In this document: in pieces, positions 24,935 to 42,318 of the stretch | Position numbering within the stretch: the stretch's first letter is position 1 | Layout: each line of letters starts with the position of its first letter | Source: CAWKGV01 sp963849305 | Lineage (GTDB): Bacteria; Pseudomonadota; Alphaproteobacteria; Acetobacterales; Acetobacteraceae | DNA: 64,000 bases | Assembly (NCBI GenBank): GCA_963849305.1 | Contig: CAWKGV010000022.1 | Coordinates: 62,001 to 126,000, forward strand | Reading direction: 5' to 3' | Translations under genes and position numbers: made by a program | Notes under the pieces: model-generated | Databases searched by the model: none | Told to the model about the DNA's origin: nothing | What the model saw: only the letters and a program-made list of their open reading frames with translations

Positions 24935-25462
24935 TTGGACCGCGCAGAAAAGCGGGACTTCGTCGCCGGGCTCGCTCAGGTGTTCGCCGAGACGTCGATG
25001 GTCGTGGTCACCCGCAATCAGGGTCTGACCGTGGCCGAAGCGACGGATCTGCGCCGCCGGATGCGCGCCGCGGGCGCCACGTTCAGGGTCGCCAAGAACC
25101 GATTGGCCACCCGCGCCCTCGAAGGCACCCCCTTCGCCGGCATTCGCCCCCTCCTTATTGGTCCCACCGCCCTCGCATGGGCGAAAGATCCTGTGGCGGT
25201 GGCCAAGGCGGCAGTGGAGTACAGCAGGGCCAACGAGAAACTGGTCGTGGTTGGCGGCGCGCTGGGCGCGCGCACGCTCGATCAGGCCGCGGTGCGGGCG
25301 CTCGCCGAGTTGCCGAGCCTCGATCAGCTCCGCGCCGGCCTGGTTGGGCTGATCGGCACCCCGGCAACGCGGGTCGCCGGCACGCTTCAGGCGTCGGCGG
25401 GCCAGCTTGCCCGGGTGTTCGGCGCCTTCGCCCGCAAGCAGGACGAGCCGGCACCTGCCTGA
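24935..25462 (+). CDS. rplJ: 50S ribosomal protein L10
   Basis: 175 residues, normal. L10 anchors the L12 dimers of the ribosomal stalk and represses its own messenger. Sequence blocks: MDRAEKRDFVAGLAQVFAE, the FRVAKNRLATRALEGTPF rRNA-binding segment, and a C-terminal helix (ASAGQLARVFGAFARKQ) that carries L12. The start is TTG at 24935, the only codon that fits both the family start and the GGAGACAG ribosome binding site. A TTG start is weak, and would fit a gene under tight leader control. Confidence 0.95.
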   Translation: MDRAEKRDFVAGLAQVFAETSMVVVTRNQGLTVAEATDLRRRMRAAGATFRVAKNRLATRALEGTPFAGIRPLLIGPTALAWAKDPVAVAKAAVEYSRANEKLVVVGGALGARTLDQAAVRALAELPSLDQLRAGLVGLIGTPATRVAGTLQASAGQLARVFGAFARKQDEPAPA

Positions 25463-25568
25463 CAACGGGCGCCCGAAGACATGGCACGGCTGCACGGAAA
25501 GACGACCGCGCCGAGACAATCCAGCTTGAACGGAACCGATCAAGGGTTAGATTAAGGATCACACGAAA

Positions 25569-25949
25569 ATGGCAGACTTGCAGAAGCTAGTTGAGGAGCT
25601 GTCTACCCTCACGGTGTTGGAGGCGGCGGAGCTCTCGAAACTGCTCGAGGATAAATGGGGGGTGTCTGCCGCGGCTCCGGTGGCGATGGCGGCCGCCCCG
25701 GCGGCCTCGGCCGCAGCGGCGGCGCCGGCCGAGGAACAGACCGAATTCACTGTCGTCCTAAGCAAGATGGGTGACAAGAAGATCAATGTCATCAAGGAGA
25801 TTCGCACCATCACCGGACTCGGTCTGAAAGAAGCCAAGGATCTGGTGGAGGGCGCGCCAAAGACCGTGAAAGAGAGTGTCACCAAGGACGAGGCCGCCAA
25901 GATCCGCAAGATGCTCGAAGACCAAGGCGCCTCTGTCGAGGTCAAATAG
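25569..25949 (+). CDS. rplL: 50S ribosomal protein L7/L12
   Basis: 126 residues. The N-terminal dimerisation domain (LQKLVEELSTLTVLEAAELS) is followed by an Ala/Pro-rich hinge (about residues 37-58) and the C-terminal factor-binding domain (FTVVLSKMGDKKINVIKEIR, then GLGLKEAKDLVEGAP). This protein recruits EF-Tu and EF-G to the ribosome. It follows rplJ by 106 bp and is separated from rpoB by 222 bp holding two hairpins. Confidence 0.97.
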   Translation: MADLQKLVEELSTLTVLEAAELSKLLEDKWGVSAAAPVAMAAAPAASAAAAAPAEEQTEFTVVLSKMGDKKINVIKEIRTITGLGLKEAKDLVEGAPKTVKESVTKDEAAKIRKMLEDQGASVEVK

Positions 25950-25974
25950 CAGGGCTTGAGACAAACCAACCAGC

Positions 25975-26060
25975 CGCTCCGGCCTCCGGGCCGGAGCGTG
26001 AGATCGGGTATGGCGCTGAGCGGCGCGTGATGACGGGCGAAAACCCAGGCGTTTTCGCCC
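25975..26060 (+). promoter_or_regulatory. Two perfect hairpins between rplL and rpoB
   Basis: Hairpin 1: CGCTCCGGCC (25975-25984) with its complement (25989-25998), loop TCCG. Hairpin 2: GGGCGAAAAC (26035-26044) with GTTTTCGCCC (26051-26060), loop CCAGGC. Attenuation or RNA processing at this spot is known in other bacteria and would lower rpoBC output relative to rplL; that role here is inferred. Confidence 0.6.
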
Positions 26061-26171
26061 GCGAACCCGTTTTGGCGATCGGGTGGCCGACAACCCCGGA
26101 CGATCGGGGCGACGAGCCAACGAGCGCGGATCATGGTGCTTTTTGGGCAGACGAAGCAAGCAGGACAGTCG

Positions 26172-30347
<4,176 letters not shown>

Positions 30348-30367
30348 CGTTTCCCGTTACCTGGCTA

Positions 30368-30401
30368 TTCGACCTCCTCCCTGGAGCGGGAGGAGGCCGA
30401 A
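30368..30401. repeat. G/C-rich palindrome between rpoB and rpoC (REP-like), copy B
   Basis: CCTCCTCCC (30373-30381) pairs with GGGAGGAGG (30388-30396), loop TGGAGC; TTCG and CGAA extend the stem outward. It resembles the palindromes at 1601-1640 and 34621-34652. It lies inside the rpoB-rpoC transcript, so it cannot be a strong terminator. Confidence 0.6.
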
Positions 30402-30446
30402 TCCGCGCCGCGATTTTCTCGACCCCCATTGGAGGGTGACACCCGA

Positions 30447-34610
<4,164 letters not shown>

Positions 34611-34620
34611 CTTCGCCTAT

Positions 34621-34652
34621 GGCTCCCCCTCCTCTTGCGCGGAGGGGGAGCC
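34621..34652. terminator. Twelve-bp perfect hairpin after rpoC, REP-like copy C
   Basis: GGCTCCCCCTCC (34621-34632) pairs with GGAGGGGGAGCC (34641-34652), loop TCTTGCGC, starting 10 bp after the rpoC stop. It shares CTCC..CTTGCG..GGAGGGG with copy A. No T-tract follows; it may stabilise or terminate the rpoC transcript. Confidence 0.5.
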
Positions 34653-34673
34653 GGGTGGAGGGGGGCGAGGCAC

Positions 34674-34865
34674 TCACCACCAATACCCGTAATATCCGTA
34701 TCTCGGGGTGGCGAAGACGATCGCCAGGATCAGGAGTATCAGCAGGACAATCAGCAGCCCGGAGGCGTGGCTGCGGCGGTAGTACGACCGGCGGTAGCCG
34801 TAGTAGCTGCCGCCGCTGAGCAGCAGCCAAAGAATGATAACCCAAATGATGAACCAAGCCCACAT
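34674..34865 (-). CDS. Small Tyr/Arg-rich membrane protein, unrecognised
   Basis: 63 residues with two hydrophobic helices (MWAWFIIWVIILWLLLSGG and ASGLLIVLLILLILAIVFA) joined by a Tyr/Arg/Ser loop (YYGYRRSYYRRSH) and ending in a Tyr/Trp-rich tail. ACGAGG lies 5 bases before the ATG on the minus strand, a fair ribosome binding site. It sits in the rpoC-rpsL gap, transcribed against the ribosomal genes. The alternating Tyr pattern and clear helix-loop-helix hydropathy argue for a real gene; no family is assigned. Confidence 0.55.
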   Translation of the reverse strand: MWAWFIIWVIILWLLLSGGSYYGYRRSYYRRSHASGLLIVLLILLILAIVFATPRYGYYGYWW

Positions 34866-34940
34866 GCTGGCCTCGTTTCCATATCGCCGCCTTCCGTAAC
34901 GCCACCGGGCCGGATCGGGTTCGCGATGTCCGCCAATGCC

Positions 34941-34969
34941 TTGACTTGCCCGCGCCCCGCCACTAGGTT
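34941..34969 (+). promoter_or_regulatory. Promoter of the rpsL (str) operon
   Basis: TTGACT (34941-34946), 16-nt spacer, CTAGGT (34963-34968), the same form as the rplK promoter. It leaves a leader of about 220 nt before rpsL in which no other gene is seen (34970-35201). Confidence 0.6.
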
Positions 34970-35201
34970 CCGCCCCCTTGGCCGGCCTTCCGAGTGATTT
35001 GCGGGGCGGCCGTTGTCTCGCAGGCAGCTTTGCTTGCGGCGCCGTTGCCGGCGGAAGACCGGCGGCTCAGGCCGCAAGCCAGACCTGAACCCGCAACCGT
35101 CGGCATACTGCCTGCGCGCGCGGGTTTCGCCCGTGGACGACGGCTATCCAGCTTTGCGCCTCGACCCGGCGGGCCGAACCGGAGAGACGAGACAGAGGCT
35201 C

Positions 35202-35573
35202 ATGCCCACGATCAACCAGCTCATCGCCAGCGGGCGCGAGCCGCGCGGCAGCCGCAATAAGGTGCCTGCCTTGCAGGGCTGCCCGCAAAAGCGCGGCGTC
35301 TGCACGCGGGTCTATACCACCACCCCCAAGAAGCCGAACTCGGCGCTGCGCAAGGTGGCGAAGGTGCGCCTGACCAACGGTTACGAGGTGGTGAGCTACA
35401 TCCCGGGCGAGGGTCACAATCTGCAGGAGCACTCCGTGGTACTTATTCGCGGCGGCCGGGTGAAGGATCTGCCGGGCGTGCGCTATCATATCCTGCGCGG
35501 CGTGCTCGATACTCAAGGCATCGCCAAGCGCCGCCAGCGCCGCTCGCTCTACGGCGCCAAGCGCCCGAAGTAA
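35202..35573 (+). CDS. rpsL: 30S ribosomal protein S12
   Basis: 123 residues, normal. The decoding-centre loop TTTPKKPNSALRKVAK keeps Lys43, and the second loop GGRVKDLPGVRYH keeps its Lys, so no classical streptomycin-resistance substitution is visible. The frame is open from 35013, but ATG 35202 (MPTINQLIASGRE) is the universal start. First gene of the str operon, 14 bp before rpsG. Confidence 0.98.
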   Translation: MPTINQLIASGREPRGSRNKVPALQGCPQKRGVCTRVYTTTPKKPNSALRKVAKVRLTNGYEVVSYIPGEGHNLQEHSVVLIRGGRVKDLPGVRYHILRGVLDTQGIAKRRQRRSLYGAKRPK

Positions 35574-35587
35574 GGAGGGATTTGCTG

Positions 35588-36064
35588 ATGTCGCGCCGTC
35601 GCCGCGCCGTCAAACGCGAGATTCTGCCGGACGCGAAGTTCGGGGATGCGGTCATCACGCGCTTCATGAACGCGCTGATGTATGACGGGAAGAAGTCGGT
35701 CGCCGAGTCCATTGTCTATTCGGCGCTGGACGTGCTGCGCAGGCGTGGCGGCCAGCAGGCCGATCCGGTGCGCATGTTCCATGAGGCCCTGGACAACGTG
35801 AAGCCGGCGGTCGAGGTTCGCTCGCGCCGGGTCGGCGGCGCCACCTACCAGGTGCCGGTCGAGGTCCGCGCCGAGCGGCGCCAGGCGCTCGCTATCCGCT
35901 GGCTGATCGATGCCGCCCGCAAGCGCGGCGAGCACACGATGGAGGACCGGCTCTCCAACGAGCTGCTGGACGCGGTGAACAATCGCGGCTCGGCGGTGAA
36001 GAAACGCGAGGATACCCACCGGATGGCGGACGCCAACAAGGCGTTCAGCCACTACCGCTGGTAA
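35588..36064 (+). CDS. rpsG: 30S ribosomal protein S7
   Basis: 158 residues, slightly longer than the usual 156. MSRRRRAVKREILPDAKFGD and the VGGATYQVPVEVRAERRQAL segment bind 16S rRNA and initiate assembly of the small-subunit head. TAAGGAGGGAT before ATG 35588 is a near-perfect ribosome binding site; an ATG two codons upstream is too close to it. Normally followed by fusA; here tuf follows directly after 45 bp. Confidence 0.98.
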   Translation: MSRRRRAVKREILPDAKFGDAVITRFMNALMYDGKKSVAESIVYSALDVLRRRGGQQADPVRMFHEALDNVKPAVEVRSRRVGGATYQVPVEVRAERRQALAIRWLIDAARKRGEHTMEDRLSNELLDAVNNRGSAVKKREDTHRMADANKAFSHYRW

Positions 36065-36109
36065 CACGAAGGCCCACTGGACGGACCACCGGGGTCCACG
36101 GAGAAGACT

Positions 36110-37300
<1,191 letters not shown>

Positions 37301-37313
37301 CGAGCAAACGCGC

Positions 37314-37355
37314 GCCGGCGCCTCGCCCAGCGAAATCTCTGGGTGGGGCGCCGGC
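37314..37355 (+). promoter_or_regulatory. Long hairpin between tuf and rpsJ
   Basis: Positions 37314-37330 pair with 37339-37355 in a 17-position stem (two G-U pairs, one mismatch) around the loop CGAAATCT. A short TTT follows 5 bases later. It divides the str operon from the S10 operon and could be a partial terminator or leader element controlling rpsJ onward. Confidence 0.6.
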
Positions 37356-37384
37356 CGTCGTTTCCGCCCAACGGAAATGCGAGC

Positions 37385-37693
37385 ATGGACAATCAAAATA
37401 TCCGCATCCGCCTGAAAGCCTACGATCACCGCGTGCTTGACTACAGCACGAAGGAGATCGTGAACACGGCCAAGCGGACGGGTGCGCGCGTTCGCGGACC
37501 GATCCCGCTGCCGACCCATATCGAACGCTTCACCGTCAACCGCTCGCCCCATGTCGATAAGAAAAGTCGCGAGCAGTTCGAGATCCGCACCCACCGCCGG
37601 TTGCTCGACATCGTCGAGCCGACGCCGCAGACGGTGGACGCGCTGATGAAGCTCGACCTCGCCGCCGGCGTGGACGTCGAGATCAAGATCTAA
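37385..37693 (+). CDS. rpsJ: 30S ribosomal protein S10 / NusE
   Basis: 102 residues. MDNQNIRIRLKAYDHRVLDY, the GPIPLPTHIERFTVNRSPHV loop and FEIRTHRRLLDIVEP are diagnostic. S10 also serves as NusE in antitermination. ATG 37385 matches family starts, with an open frame upstream to 37343 that lacks similarity. First gene of the S10 cluster. Confidence 0.98.
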   Translation: MDNQNIRIRLKAYDHRVLDYSTKEIVNTAKRTGARVRGPIPLPTHIERFTVNRSPHVDKKSREQFEIRTHRRLLDIVEPTPQTVDALMKLDLAAGVDVEIKI

Positions 37694-37714
37694 GGGAAGG
37701 CTGGGACGGGCGCC

Positions 37715-38416
37715 ATGCGAACCGGATTGCTGGCCAGGAAGCTCGGGATGACCCGGATCTTCCGTGACGACGGCACCCATGTGCCGGTCACCGTGCTGCG
37801 GCTCGACGACGTGCGGGTGGTGGCCGCGCGCACGGCGGAGAAGGATGGCTATACTGCCGTCCAACTCGGCTGGGGCCTGGCCAAGGTGAAGAACGTCACC
37901 AAGCCGAATCGGGGGCACTTCGCGAAGCACAAGGTTGAACCGAAAGCGAAGCTGGCCGAATTCCGCGTCAGCGCCGATGCGCTACTGGAGCCCGGCGCGG
38001 CGCTGTCGGCCGCGCATTTCGTCGTCGGCCAACGTGTGGACGTCGCCGGGACCAGCAAGGGCAAGGGCTTCGCCGGGTCGATGAAGCGGTGGAACTTCAG
38101 CGGGCTGGAGGCAAGCCACGGCGTATCCATCAGCCATCGCAGTCACGGTTCCACCGGCAACCGCCAGGATCCCGGCAAGGTATTCAAAAACAAAAAGATG
38201 GCCGGCCATCTCGGGCAGGAGCGGATCACCACGCTGAACCTGGAAGTGGCCGCGGTGGACCCGGACAAGGGGCTGCTGATGCTCAAGGGCGCCGTTCCGG
38301 GCGCGAAGAACGGCTTCGTGCTGATCCGCGACGCAGTCAAGCGGGCACGTCCCGAAGGCGCGCCATACCCGGCGGCGCTGCGCGACATGCCTGCCACATC
38401 CGAGGCGGCGGGCTAG
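37715..38416 (+). CDS. rplC: 50S ribosomal protein L3
   Basis: 233 residues. MRTGLLARKLGMTRIFRDDG at the N-terminus and the extension GSTGNRQDPGKVFKNKKMAG, which contains the Gln normally methylated by PrmB, reach toward the peptidyl-transferase centre. A run of about 15 extra residues at the C-terminus (ARPEGAPYPAALRDMPATSE) is slightly longer than in enterobacteria. Eleven bp separate it from rplD. Confidence 0.98.
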   Translation: MRTGLLARKLGMTRIFRDDGTHVPVTVLRLDDVRVVAARTAEKDGYTAVQLGWGLAKVKNVTKPNRGHFAKHKVEPKAKLAEFRVSADALLEPGAALSAAHFVVGQRVDVAGTSKGKGFAGSMKRWNFSGLEASHGVSISHRSHGSTGNRQDPGKVFKNKKMAGHLGQERITTLNLEVAAVDPDKGLLMLKGAVPGAKNGFVLIRDAVKRARPEGAPYPAALRDMPATSEAAG

Positions 38417-38427
38417 GGATCACGTCG

Positions 38428-39096
38428 ATGCAGATCGCGATCAGAACGCTGGACAACGCCGAAGCCGGGACTGCCGAATTGCCGGACGAGATTTTTGGCG
38501 CGGCGGCGCGTGCGGACATCATGGCCCGTGTGGTGCATTGGCAGCTCGCCAAGCGCCGGGCCGGTACCCACAAGGTGAAGGGGCTGTCCGAGGTCCAAGG
38601 CACCACGAAGAAGCCGTACCGGCAGAAAGGCACCGGCCGGGCGCGCCAGGGAAGCTTGCGGGCGCCGCAATTTCGAACGGGCGGCGTGGTGCATGGGCCG
38701 GTGGTGCGCTCGCACGCTTATAGTCTCAACAAGAAGGTCCGGCGACTCGGACTGATCTCCGCGCTGTCGCAAAAGCACGCCGAGGGCAAGCTGGTGGTGC
38801 TCGATGCCGCCTCGGGCATGTCCAAGACCGGCCAGCTTGCGCGCAAGCTGAAGGCGCTCGGGTGGACCTCGGCGCTGATCGTTGATCACACGCCGGACGA
38901 GGGCTTTTTGCGCGTCAGCCGCAACATCCCGCGTCTCGGCGTGCTGCCCACCATCGGCGCCAACGTTTATGACATCCTGCGCCACGACATCCTCGCGGTC
39001 ACGACGGCGGGCGTCGAGGGATTGAGGCAACGGTTGGTCAATAACGGCGCGGTGGCCAAGCCGAATGAGACCGAGACCGAGGAGGCAACGCCATGA
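38428..39096 (+). CDS. rplD: 50S ribosomal protein L4
   Basis: 222 residues. The exit-tunnel loop KPYRQKGTGRARQGSLRAPQ is well preserved, and the globular domain continues with KVRRLGLISALSQKHAEGKL. L4 represses its own operon in enterobacteria. ATG 38428 starts the family sequence MQIAIRTLDNAEAG. The last codons overlap rplW by 4 nt. Confidence 0.97.
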   Translation: MQIAIRTLDNAEAGTAELPDEIFGAAARADIMARVVHWQLAKRRAGTHKVKGLSEVQGTTKKPYRQKGTGRARQGSLRAPQFRTGGVVHGPVVRSHAYSLNKKVRRLGLISALSQKHAEGKLVVLDAASGMSKTGQLARKLKALGWTSALIVDHTPDEGFLRVSRNIPRLGVLPTIGANVYDILRHDILAVTTAGVEGLRQRLVNNGAVAKPNETETEEATP

Positions 39097-39422
39097 GCGA
39101 CAGTCAGGAACGGCGCAGACCGCTGCTGTCGCGCGAGGCGATGTACGAGATCGTCCGCAGCCCGGTGATCACCGAGAAGGCGACCCGTCTGTCCGAGCAC
39201 GGCCAGTACGTGTTCCGGGTCGCGCTGACCGCGAGCAAGCCCGAGATCAAGGCGGCCGTGGAGGGCCTGTTCGGGGTTCAGGTACTGGCGGTGAACACGC
39301 TGATCCAGAAAGGCAAGACCAAGCGGTTCCGGGGCCGGCCCGGGCGGCGCTCGGACATCAAGAAAGCGTTCGTCAAGCTGGCCGCCGGCCAGCAGATCGA
39401 CTTCACCACCGGGCTGGCGTGA
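39093..39422 (+). CDS. rplW: 50S ribosomal protein L23
   Basis: 109 residues. The L23 core (IVRSPVITEKATRLSEHGQY, VFRVALTASKPEIKAAVE, NTLIQKGKTKRFRGRPGRR) is complete. It forms the docking site for trigger factor and SRP at the exit tunnel. A short charged N-terminal extension (MSDSQERRRPLLSREAM) precedes the core. ATGA overlap with rplD shows translational coupling. Confidence 0.97.
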   Translation: MSDSQERRRPLLSREAMYEIVRSPVITEKATRLSEHGQYVFRVALTASKPEIKAAVEGLFGVQVLAVNTLIQKGKTKRFRGRPGRRSDIKKAFVKLAAGQQIDFTTGLA

Positions 39423-39432
39423 GAGCACACCG

Positions 39433-40263
39433 ATGCCGATGAAGAACTACAATCCGGTCACGGCGAGCCTGCGCGGCACGGTGCTGATCGACCGCTCGGA
39501 GCTGTGGAAGGGCAAGCCGGTCAAGCCGCTCACCGAGGGCAAGATCGGCACCGGCGGGCGCAACAACCACGGGCGGATCACCAGCCGGTTCCGTGGCGGC
39601 GGACACAAGCAGTCGTATCGCTATGTCGATTTCAAGCGCCGCAAGTTCGAGGTGCCGGCGACGGTCGAGCGCCTGGAATACGACCCGAACCGGACGGCGT
39701 TCATCGCCCTGGTGAAATACGCCGATGGCGAGCTGTCCTACATCCTGGCGCCGCAGCGGCTGCGCGCGGGCGACACGGTGGTCGCCGGCCGGCGCGTTGA
39801 TATCAAGCCGGGCAACGCTATGCCCCTGGCCGCGATCCCGGTTGGAACGATCGTGCACAACATCGAGATGAAGGCGGGCGCCGGCGGCAAGATCGCCCGT
39901 TCGGCCGGGACCTACGCGCAGCTTGTCGGCAAGGATTCGGGCTACGCACAGGTCAAGCTAATGTCGGGGGAGCTGCGCGTCGTGCGCGCCGAGTGCATGG
40001 CCTCGATCGGCGCCGTGTCGAACCCCGACAACATGAACCAGAAGATCGGCAAGGCCGGCCGGACGCGATGGATGGGCAAGCGCCCGCACAACCGCGGCGT
40101 GGTGATGAATCCGGTCGATCATCCGCTGGGCGGCGGCGAGGGGCGAAGCTCCGGCGGCCGGCATCCGGTAACACCCTGGGGCAAGCCGACCAAGGGTCAT
40201 AAGACCCGTGGCAACAAACGGACCGACAAGCTGATCATCCGCCGCCGGCGGGTCGGCAAGTGA
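39433..40263 (+). CDS. rplB: 50S ribosomal protein L2
   Basis: 276 residues, normal. Contains GGRNNHGRITSRFRGGGHKQ, the SAGTYAQLVGKDSGYAQVKL segment and the C-terminal VMNPVDHPLGGGEGRSSGGR region with the His essential for peptidyl-transferase-centre assembly. The start ATG lies 10 bp after rplW. No anomaly. Confidence 0.98.
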   Translation: MPMKNYNPVTASLRGTVLIDRSELWKGKPVKPLTEGKIGTGGRNNHGRITSRFRGGGHKQSYRYVDFKRRKFEVPATVERLEYDPNRTAFIALVKYADGELSYILAPQRLRAGDTVVAGRRVDIKPGNAMPLAAIPVGTIVHNIEMKAGAGGKIARSAGTYAQLVGKDSGYAQVKLMSGELRVVRAECMASIGAVSNPDNMNQKIGKAGRTRWMGKRPHNRGVVMNPVDHPLGGGEGRSSGGRHPVTPWGKPTKGHKTRGNKRTDKLIIRRRRVGK

Positions 40264-40280
40264 GCGAGGGCAGGTAGGCG

Positions 40281-40559
40281 ATGGCGCGCTCCGTATGGAA
40301 GGGCCCGTTTGTGGACGGGTATCTGCTGAAGAAGGCCGAGACCGCGCGGAATTCGGGCCGCAACGAGATCATCAGGATCTGGTCGCGCCGCTCCACCATC
40401 CTGCCGCAATTCGTGGGCCTGACCTTCGGTGTATACAACGGCCACAAGTTCCTGCCGGTGCAGGTCAATGAGAACATGGTTGGCCACAAATTCGGCGAGT
40501 TCTCGCCTACCCGCACCTTCACCGGCCACTCCGGCGATCGCAAGGCGAGGCGGGGCTGA
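40281..40559 (+). CDS. rpsS: 30S ribosomal protein S19
   Basis: 92 residues, the standard length. MARSVWKGPFVDGYLLKKAE and VYNGHKFLPVQVNENMVGHK are diagnostic of S19, a head protein of the small subunit near the A-site tRNA. Only 1 bp separates its stop from rplV. Confidence 0.98.
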   Translation: MARSVWKGPFVDGYLLKKAETARNSGRNEIIRIWSRRSTILPQFVGLTFGVYNGHKFLPVQVNENMVGHKFGEFSPTRTFTGHSGDRKARRG

Positions 40560-40560
40560 G

Positions 40561-40971
40561 ATGAGCAAGCCCACTCATCCGCGCGCGCTCCCCGATACCG
40601 AGGCGCAGGCGATCTTGCGCAACCTGCGGGTCTCGCCGCGCAAGCTCAACCTGGTTGCCGGCATGATCCGCAACCTGCCGGCCTCCGACGCAGTCGCGAC
40701 GCTCACGTTCAGCAAGCGACGCATTGCCCAGCAGGTGCGCAAGGCCTTGGAGAGCGCGATCGCCAACGCCGAGAACAACCACCAGCTCGACGTTGACAGG
40801 TTGGTGGTCTCGCGCGCCGAGGTGGGCCGCGCCATCGTCATGCGCCGGTTCCATGCGCGCGGGCGCGGGCGCGCGTCGCGTGTCGAGAAGTGGTTCAGTC
40901 ACTTGAAGATCGTTGTCGCCGAGCGCGAGCAGACTGCGGAGTTGCCGCGATCGGGGCGGGGAGCTGCGTAA
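40561..40971 (+). CDS. rplV: 50S ribosomal protein L22
   Basis: 136 residues. LRVSPRKLNLVAGMIRNLPA and the tunnel beta-hairpin (FHARGRGRASRVEKWFSHLK) where macrolide-resistance changes occur are intact. The N-terminus has about 15 extra residues (MSKPTHPRALPDTEAQ) and a short C-terminal tail. The frame opens earlier, but ATG 40561 directly follows the S19 stop. Its TAA shares one base with the rpsC ATG. Confidence 0.97.
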   Translation: MSKPTHPRALPDTEAQAILRNLRVSPRKLNLVAGMIRNLPASDAVATLTFSKRRIAQQVRKALESAIANAENNHQLDVDRLVVSRAEVGRAIVMRRFHARGRGRASRVEKWFSHLKIVVAEREQTAELPRSGRGAA

Positions 40972-41648
40972 TGGGTCACAAGGTCAATCCGATCGGGCTG
41001 CGTCTCGGCATCAACCGCACGTGGGACAGCCGCTGGTTCGCGGGCGACGATTACGCGCCGCTGCTGCATGACGACTTGAAGCTTCGTGGCCGCCTGCGCG
41101 AGCGGCTGCGCGGCGCGGGCGTGTCCCGCGTGGTAATCGAGCGCCCCGCGAAGAAGCCGCGCGTCACGATCTACGCCGCGCGCCCCGGTGTCGTGATCGG
41201 TAAGAAGGGTCAAGACATCGAGGTGCTGAGGCGCGATCTCAGCAAGATGGCCAAGACCGACGTGTCGCTCAACATCGTCGAGATCCGCAAGCCGGAGATC
41301 GACGCGACCTTGGTGGCCGAGAACATCGCCCAGCAGCTAGAGCGACGGGTGGCGTTCCGTCGCGCCATGAAACGCGCGGTGCAATCGGCGATGCGGCTGG
41401 GCGCGCAAGGAATCAGGATCAACTGCGGCGGCCGGCTCGGCGGCGCCGAGATCGCCCGGGTGGAGTGGTATCGCGAGGGGCGCGTGCCGCTGCACACGCT
41501 GCGGGCGGACATCGATTTCGGCCAGGCGACCGCGAAGACCACCTACGGCACGTGCGGTGTGAAAGTGTGGATCTTCAAGGGCGAGATCTTGGCGCAAGAC
41601 CCGCTAGCGCAGGACCGACGCGCCGCCGAGCAGGCGCCGCAACGGTAG
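40971..41648 (+). CDS. rpsC: 30S ribosomal protein S3
   Basis: 225 residues. MGHKVNPIGLRLGINRTWDS, the KH domain VVIGKKGQDIEVLRRDLSKM and the C-terminal GGRLGGAEIARVEWYREGRV segment are present. S3 lines the mRNA entry channel. The ATG at 40971 overlaps the rplV stop (TAATG). Confidence 0.98.
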   Translation: MGHKVNPIGLRLGINRTWDSRWFAGDDYAPLLHDDLKLRGRLRERLRGAGVSRVVIERPAKKPRVTIYAARPGVVIGKKGQDIEVLRRDLSKMAKTDVSLNIVEIRKPEIDATLVAENIAQQLERRVAFRRAMKRAVQSAMRLGAQGIRINCGGRLGGAEIARVEWYREGRVPLHTLRADIDFGQATAKTTYGTCGVKVWIFKGEILAQDPLAQDRRAAEQAPQR

Positions 41649-41667
41649 AGAGCACGGGAACGGACCA

Positions 41668-42084
41668 ATGCTGCAACCGAAGCGCACCAAGTACCGCAAG
41701 GCGCACAAGGGCCGCATCCACGGCAACGCCAAGGCGGGCACGACGCTCAATTTCGGCACCTACGGGCTCAAGGCGGTTGAGCCCGAACGGATCACCGCGC
41801 GTCAGATCGAGGCGGCGCGCCGGGCGATCACGCGCGCGATGAAGCGCACCGGGCGAGTTTGGATCAGGATTTTCCCGGACGTTCCGGTTTCGGTGAAGCC
41901 AGCCGAGGTGCGCATGGGCTCCGGCAAGGGCAGCCCCGAGTTCTGGGTCTGCCGGGTCGCGCCCGGGCGGATCATGTTCGAGCTGGACGGCGTGCCGGCC
42001 GAGGTCGCCCGCGACGCACTGACCTTGGGGGCGGCCAAGCTGCCGATCAAGACCAGGATCGTGCAGCGGATCGGAGACGCGTGA
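41668..42084 (+). CDS. rplP: 50S ribosomal protein L16
   Basis: 138 residues. MLQPKRTKYRKAHKGRIHGN, GLKAVEPERITARQIEAARR and RMGSGKGSPEFWVCRVAPGR are diagnostic; the conserved Arg-bearing KGSPE loop approaches the A-site tRNA. Its TGA overlaps the ATG of rpmC (TGATG). Confidence 0.98.
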   Translation: MLQPKRTKYRKAHKGRIHGNAKAGTTLNFGTYGLKAVEPERITARQIEAARRAITRAMKRTGRVWIRIFPDVPVSVKPAEVRMGSGKGSPEFWVCRVAPGRIMFELDGVPAEVARDALTLGAAKLPIKTRIVQRIGDA

Positions 42085-42305
42085 TGGCCAAGTCAGCGGT
42101 GAACAAGGCGGGCGACATTCGCGCCAAGACGCCGGACGAGCTGTCGGAGCTGCTGCTGGACTTGCGCAAGGAGCAGTTCAATTTGCGCTTCCAGCGCGCC
42201 ACCGGCCAGGCCGAGGGCACCGCGCGGATGCGCCAGGTGCGCCGAGAGATCGCGCGCGTGAAGACGATCGCGGCGGAGCGCCAGCGCGCCGCCGCGCGGA
42301 CATAG
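42084..42305 (+). CDS. rpmC: 50S ribosomal protein L29
   Basis: 73 residues. The two-helix hairpin reads TPDELSELLLDLRKEQFNLR and RQVRREIARVKTIAAERQ. A ten-residue N-terminal extension (MAKSAVNKAGDI) precedes the core. The start overlaps the rplP stop by one base. It sits beside L23 at the exit tunnel. Confidence 0.97.
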   Translation: MAKSAVNKAGDIRAKTPDELSELLLDLRKEQFNLRFQRATGQAEGTARMRQVRREIARVKTIAAERQRAAART

Positions 42306-42318
42306 AGGGTAGCGACGG

